Below, piece by piece: positions 58,382 through 59,924 of a stretch of 59,924 bases of DNA. How positions within the stretch are numbered: the stretch's first letter is position 1; every line of letters begins with the position of its first letter. The stretch spans positions 1 to 59,924 of the forward strand of contig RZYE01000002.1 in the NCBI GenBank assembly GCA_009930425.1, given 5' to 3'. The notes below the pieces were generated by a model, which did not search any database, was not told where the DNA came from, and saw nothing but the letters and a program-made list of their open reading frames with translations. The stretch comes from Actinomycetota bacterium (GTDB lineage: Bacteria > Actinomycetota > Actinomycetes > Actinomycetales > Actinomycetaceae). Both the position numbers and the translations under genes were made by a program.

Positions 58382-59417
58382 ACGTGGCGCCCCGGCCCGG
58401 TCCATCCGACCGGGCCGTGAGGTCACCGCCGTGGGCGCGCACGAGCTCCCGGGAGATGGTCAGGCCGATCCCCGATCCGCCGGCGCGCCCCTTGCGCGCC
58501 CGGTAGAAGCGCTCGAACACGCGCTCCACCTCCTCGTGCGAGAGGCCCACGCCCGAATCGGCGACGTCGATGCGCGCCCGGCCGGCCTCGCGGCGGCCGG
58601 TGACGTGCACCCACCCGCCACGGCCGGTTGCCGTCAGCGCATTGCCGAGCAGGTTGGTGACCACCTGCGTGATGCGGTCCGGGTCCACGACCGCCTGCAG
58701 TGGTGGCACGTCGACGGTCAGGGTGACGCCCTCGTCCTCGAACTGGGGCTGGAGCCGGGACGCGGTCGCGGCGACGAGGACGGCGATGTCGGCGGGTTCC
58801 GGCGTGAGGTCGAAGCGACGCTCCTGTGCCTTGGCGAGCGATGAGAAGTCCTCGGCGAGCCGGCGCAGGCGGCGGGTCTCGCCGCCGAGCTCGCCGAGGC
58901 TCTCCGGCGTGACCTGGATGACGCCGTCGATCATGCCCTCCAGGGTGCCGTCGATGACGGTCAGGGGCGTACGCATCTCGTGGGCGACGTCGGCGATGAG
59001 CTGGACGCGGGTGCGTTCGACCTGCGCCAGCCGCTCGGCCATGGTGTTGACGTCCGTGGCGAGTTCCGCGAGTTCCGTCTCCGTTGGGGGCTCCACCGTG
59101 GCGTCGTAGTTACCCGCGGCAATGTGGCGGGTGGCGAGGCGGATCTGGGTGATCGGCCTGAGGAGGCGGCGGGAGGACAGCCATCCGATCACGACGGCGA
59201 TTCCCACCCCGATCAGCCCACCGACCAGCGCTCCCGTCGTGATCGCGCCGGTGACCGTGGCGCGCAGTCCGGGCCCCCGCATCTGGGAGGGGCCGCGCGC
59301 GACCTGCTGGTCGAAGAGCGCGGGGACGAGGAGCCGGATCACGACGTAGAACGCGAGGAGGGAGAGGGCGGCGACCACGACGTGGCTGAGCACCGTCCGG
59401 GTGGTCAACCGATTCAC
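58350..59417 (-). CDS. Sensor histidine kinase (HAMP, HisKA, HATPase)
   Basis: LIADVAHEMRTPLTVIDGTLEGMIDGVIQ; GSGIGLTISRELVRAHGGDLTARSDGPGRGATFSLWVPL. GTG overlaps RR stop. Confidence 0.94.
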   Translation of the reverse strand: MNRLTTRTVLSHVVVAALSLLAFYVVIRLLVPALFDQQVARGPSQMRGPGLRATVTGAITTGALVGGLIGVGIAVVIGWLSSRRLLRPITQIRLATRHIAAGNYDATVEPPTETELAELATDVNTMAERLAQVERTRVQLIADVAHEMRTPLTVIDGTLEGMIDGVIQVTPESLGELGGETRRLRRLAEDFSSLAKAQERRFDLTPEPADIAVLVAATASRLQPQFEDEGVTLTVDVPPLQAVVDPDRITQVVTNLLGNALTATGRGGWVHVTGRREAGRARIDVADSGVGLSHEEVERVFERFYRARKGRAGGSGIGLTISRELVRAHGGDLTARSDGPGRGATFSLWVPLRDT

Positions 59418-59924
59418 GTGCTCGCCTCACGTCCGGCGAACTTGTACCCCACGGAGCGGACGGTGGCGATGAAGCGTGGCTCGTCGGCCGAGTCGCCCAG
59501 CTTCTTCCGGAGTGCGCGGATGTGGACGTCCACGACCCGTTCGTCGCCGAAGAAGTCCGAACCCCACACCTTCTCCAGCAACTGGCTCCGGGAGAACACC
59601 CGGCCGGGTTCGTCGGCCAGTGCGAGCAGCAGGTCGAACTCGAGGGCGGAGAGCTGGACGGCGTCGTTCTCCTGGATCACCTCCCGGCGTCTCGGGTCGA
59701 TGGTCAGCCCGTCGAACCGAAGCGGCGGCGAGGTGGTGACGGGCGTGGCCGGGGTTGCGGGCACGGCGCGGCGCAGCACCGCGGCGACGCGCGCGACGAC
59801 CTCGCGGGGGGAGAAGGGCTTCGTGACGTAGTCGTCCGCCCCGACCGACAGTCCGATGATCTTGTCCATCTCCTCGGCGCGAGCGGTGACGAGGAGCGTG
59901 GGCACGTCCGCGACCATGCGCATC
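59414..59924 (-). CDS. OmpR-family response regulator (5' end outside window)
   Basis: TLLVTARAEEMDKIIGLSVGADDYVTKPFSPREVVARVAAVLRR; LSALEFDLLLALADEPGRVFSRSQLLEKVWG...VDVHIRALRKKLGD. Confidence 0.94.
   Translation of the reverse strand, partial: MRMVADVPTLLVTARAEEMDKIIGLSVGADDYVTKPFSPREVVARVAAVLRRAVPATPATPVTTSPPLRFDGLTIDPRRREVIQENDAVQLSALEFDLLLALADEPGRVFSRSQLLEKVWGSDFFGDERVVDVHIRALRKKLGDSADEPRFIATVRSVGYKFAGREAST

Overview
A 59.9 kb window of high-GC DNA from an actinobacterium (probably class Actinomycetes; genus not resolvable by eye). It is almost entirely conserved housekeeping chromosome. From left to right I read: citramalate synthase tail, lipoate ligase, HU, pncB, clpS-DUF2017-murI-MBL-rph-rdgB, tRNA-Lys, bcp, tRNA-Leu, glnS, YggS, a VIT-type Fe/Mn transporter, a DUF3516 helicase, an AGCS symporter, FAH hydrolase, MalY-like/gltX, tRNA-Gln/tRNA-Glu, an IclR regulator/leuCD, murA-plsC-gpsA-ddl, DUF3515/thiL, rpmB, DAK2-recG-rsmD-coaD, a SepIVA-like protein-DUF177-rnc-mutM, a DevR/DevS-like two-component system beside cydABDC, rne-rplU-rpmA-obgE-proBA-nadD-rsfS, DUF2202, and a second two-component system cut by the window end. 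I saw no mobile element, prophage, CRISPR array or secondary-metabolite cluster. The most interesting signals are regulatory: (1) a DosR/DevR-like palindrome (GCGGGAC-CATT-GTCCCGC) at about -41 of a predicted cydA promoter, in an operon whose last gene is a DevS-like kinase convergent with a DevR-like regulator; (2) a perfect 18-bp DtxR/IdeR-like iron box just upstream of the -35 of a VIT transporter, suggesting iron-dependent activation; (3) a pervasive leaderless promoter architecture (TANNNT placed 6-9 nt before the start codon of about 20 genes), including a 22-bp divergent promoter whose two -10 boxes share one TA, and -10 boxes built from the upstream gene's stop codon. All are sequence-level predictions that need testing.
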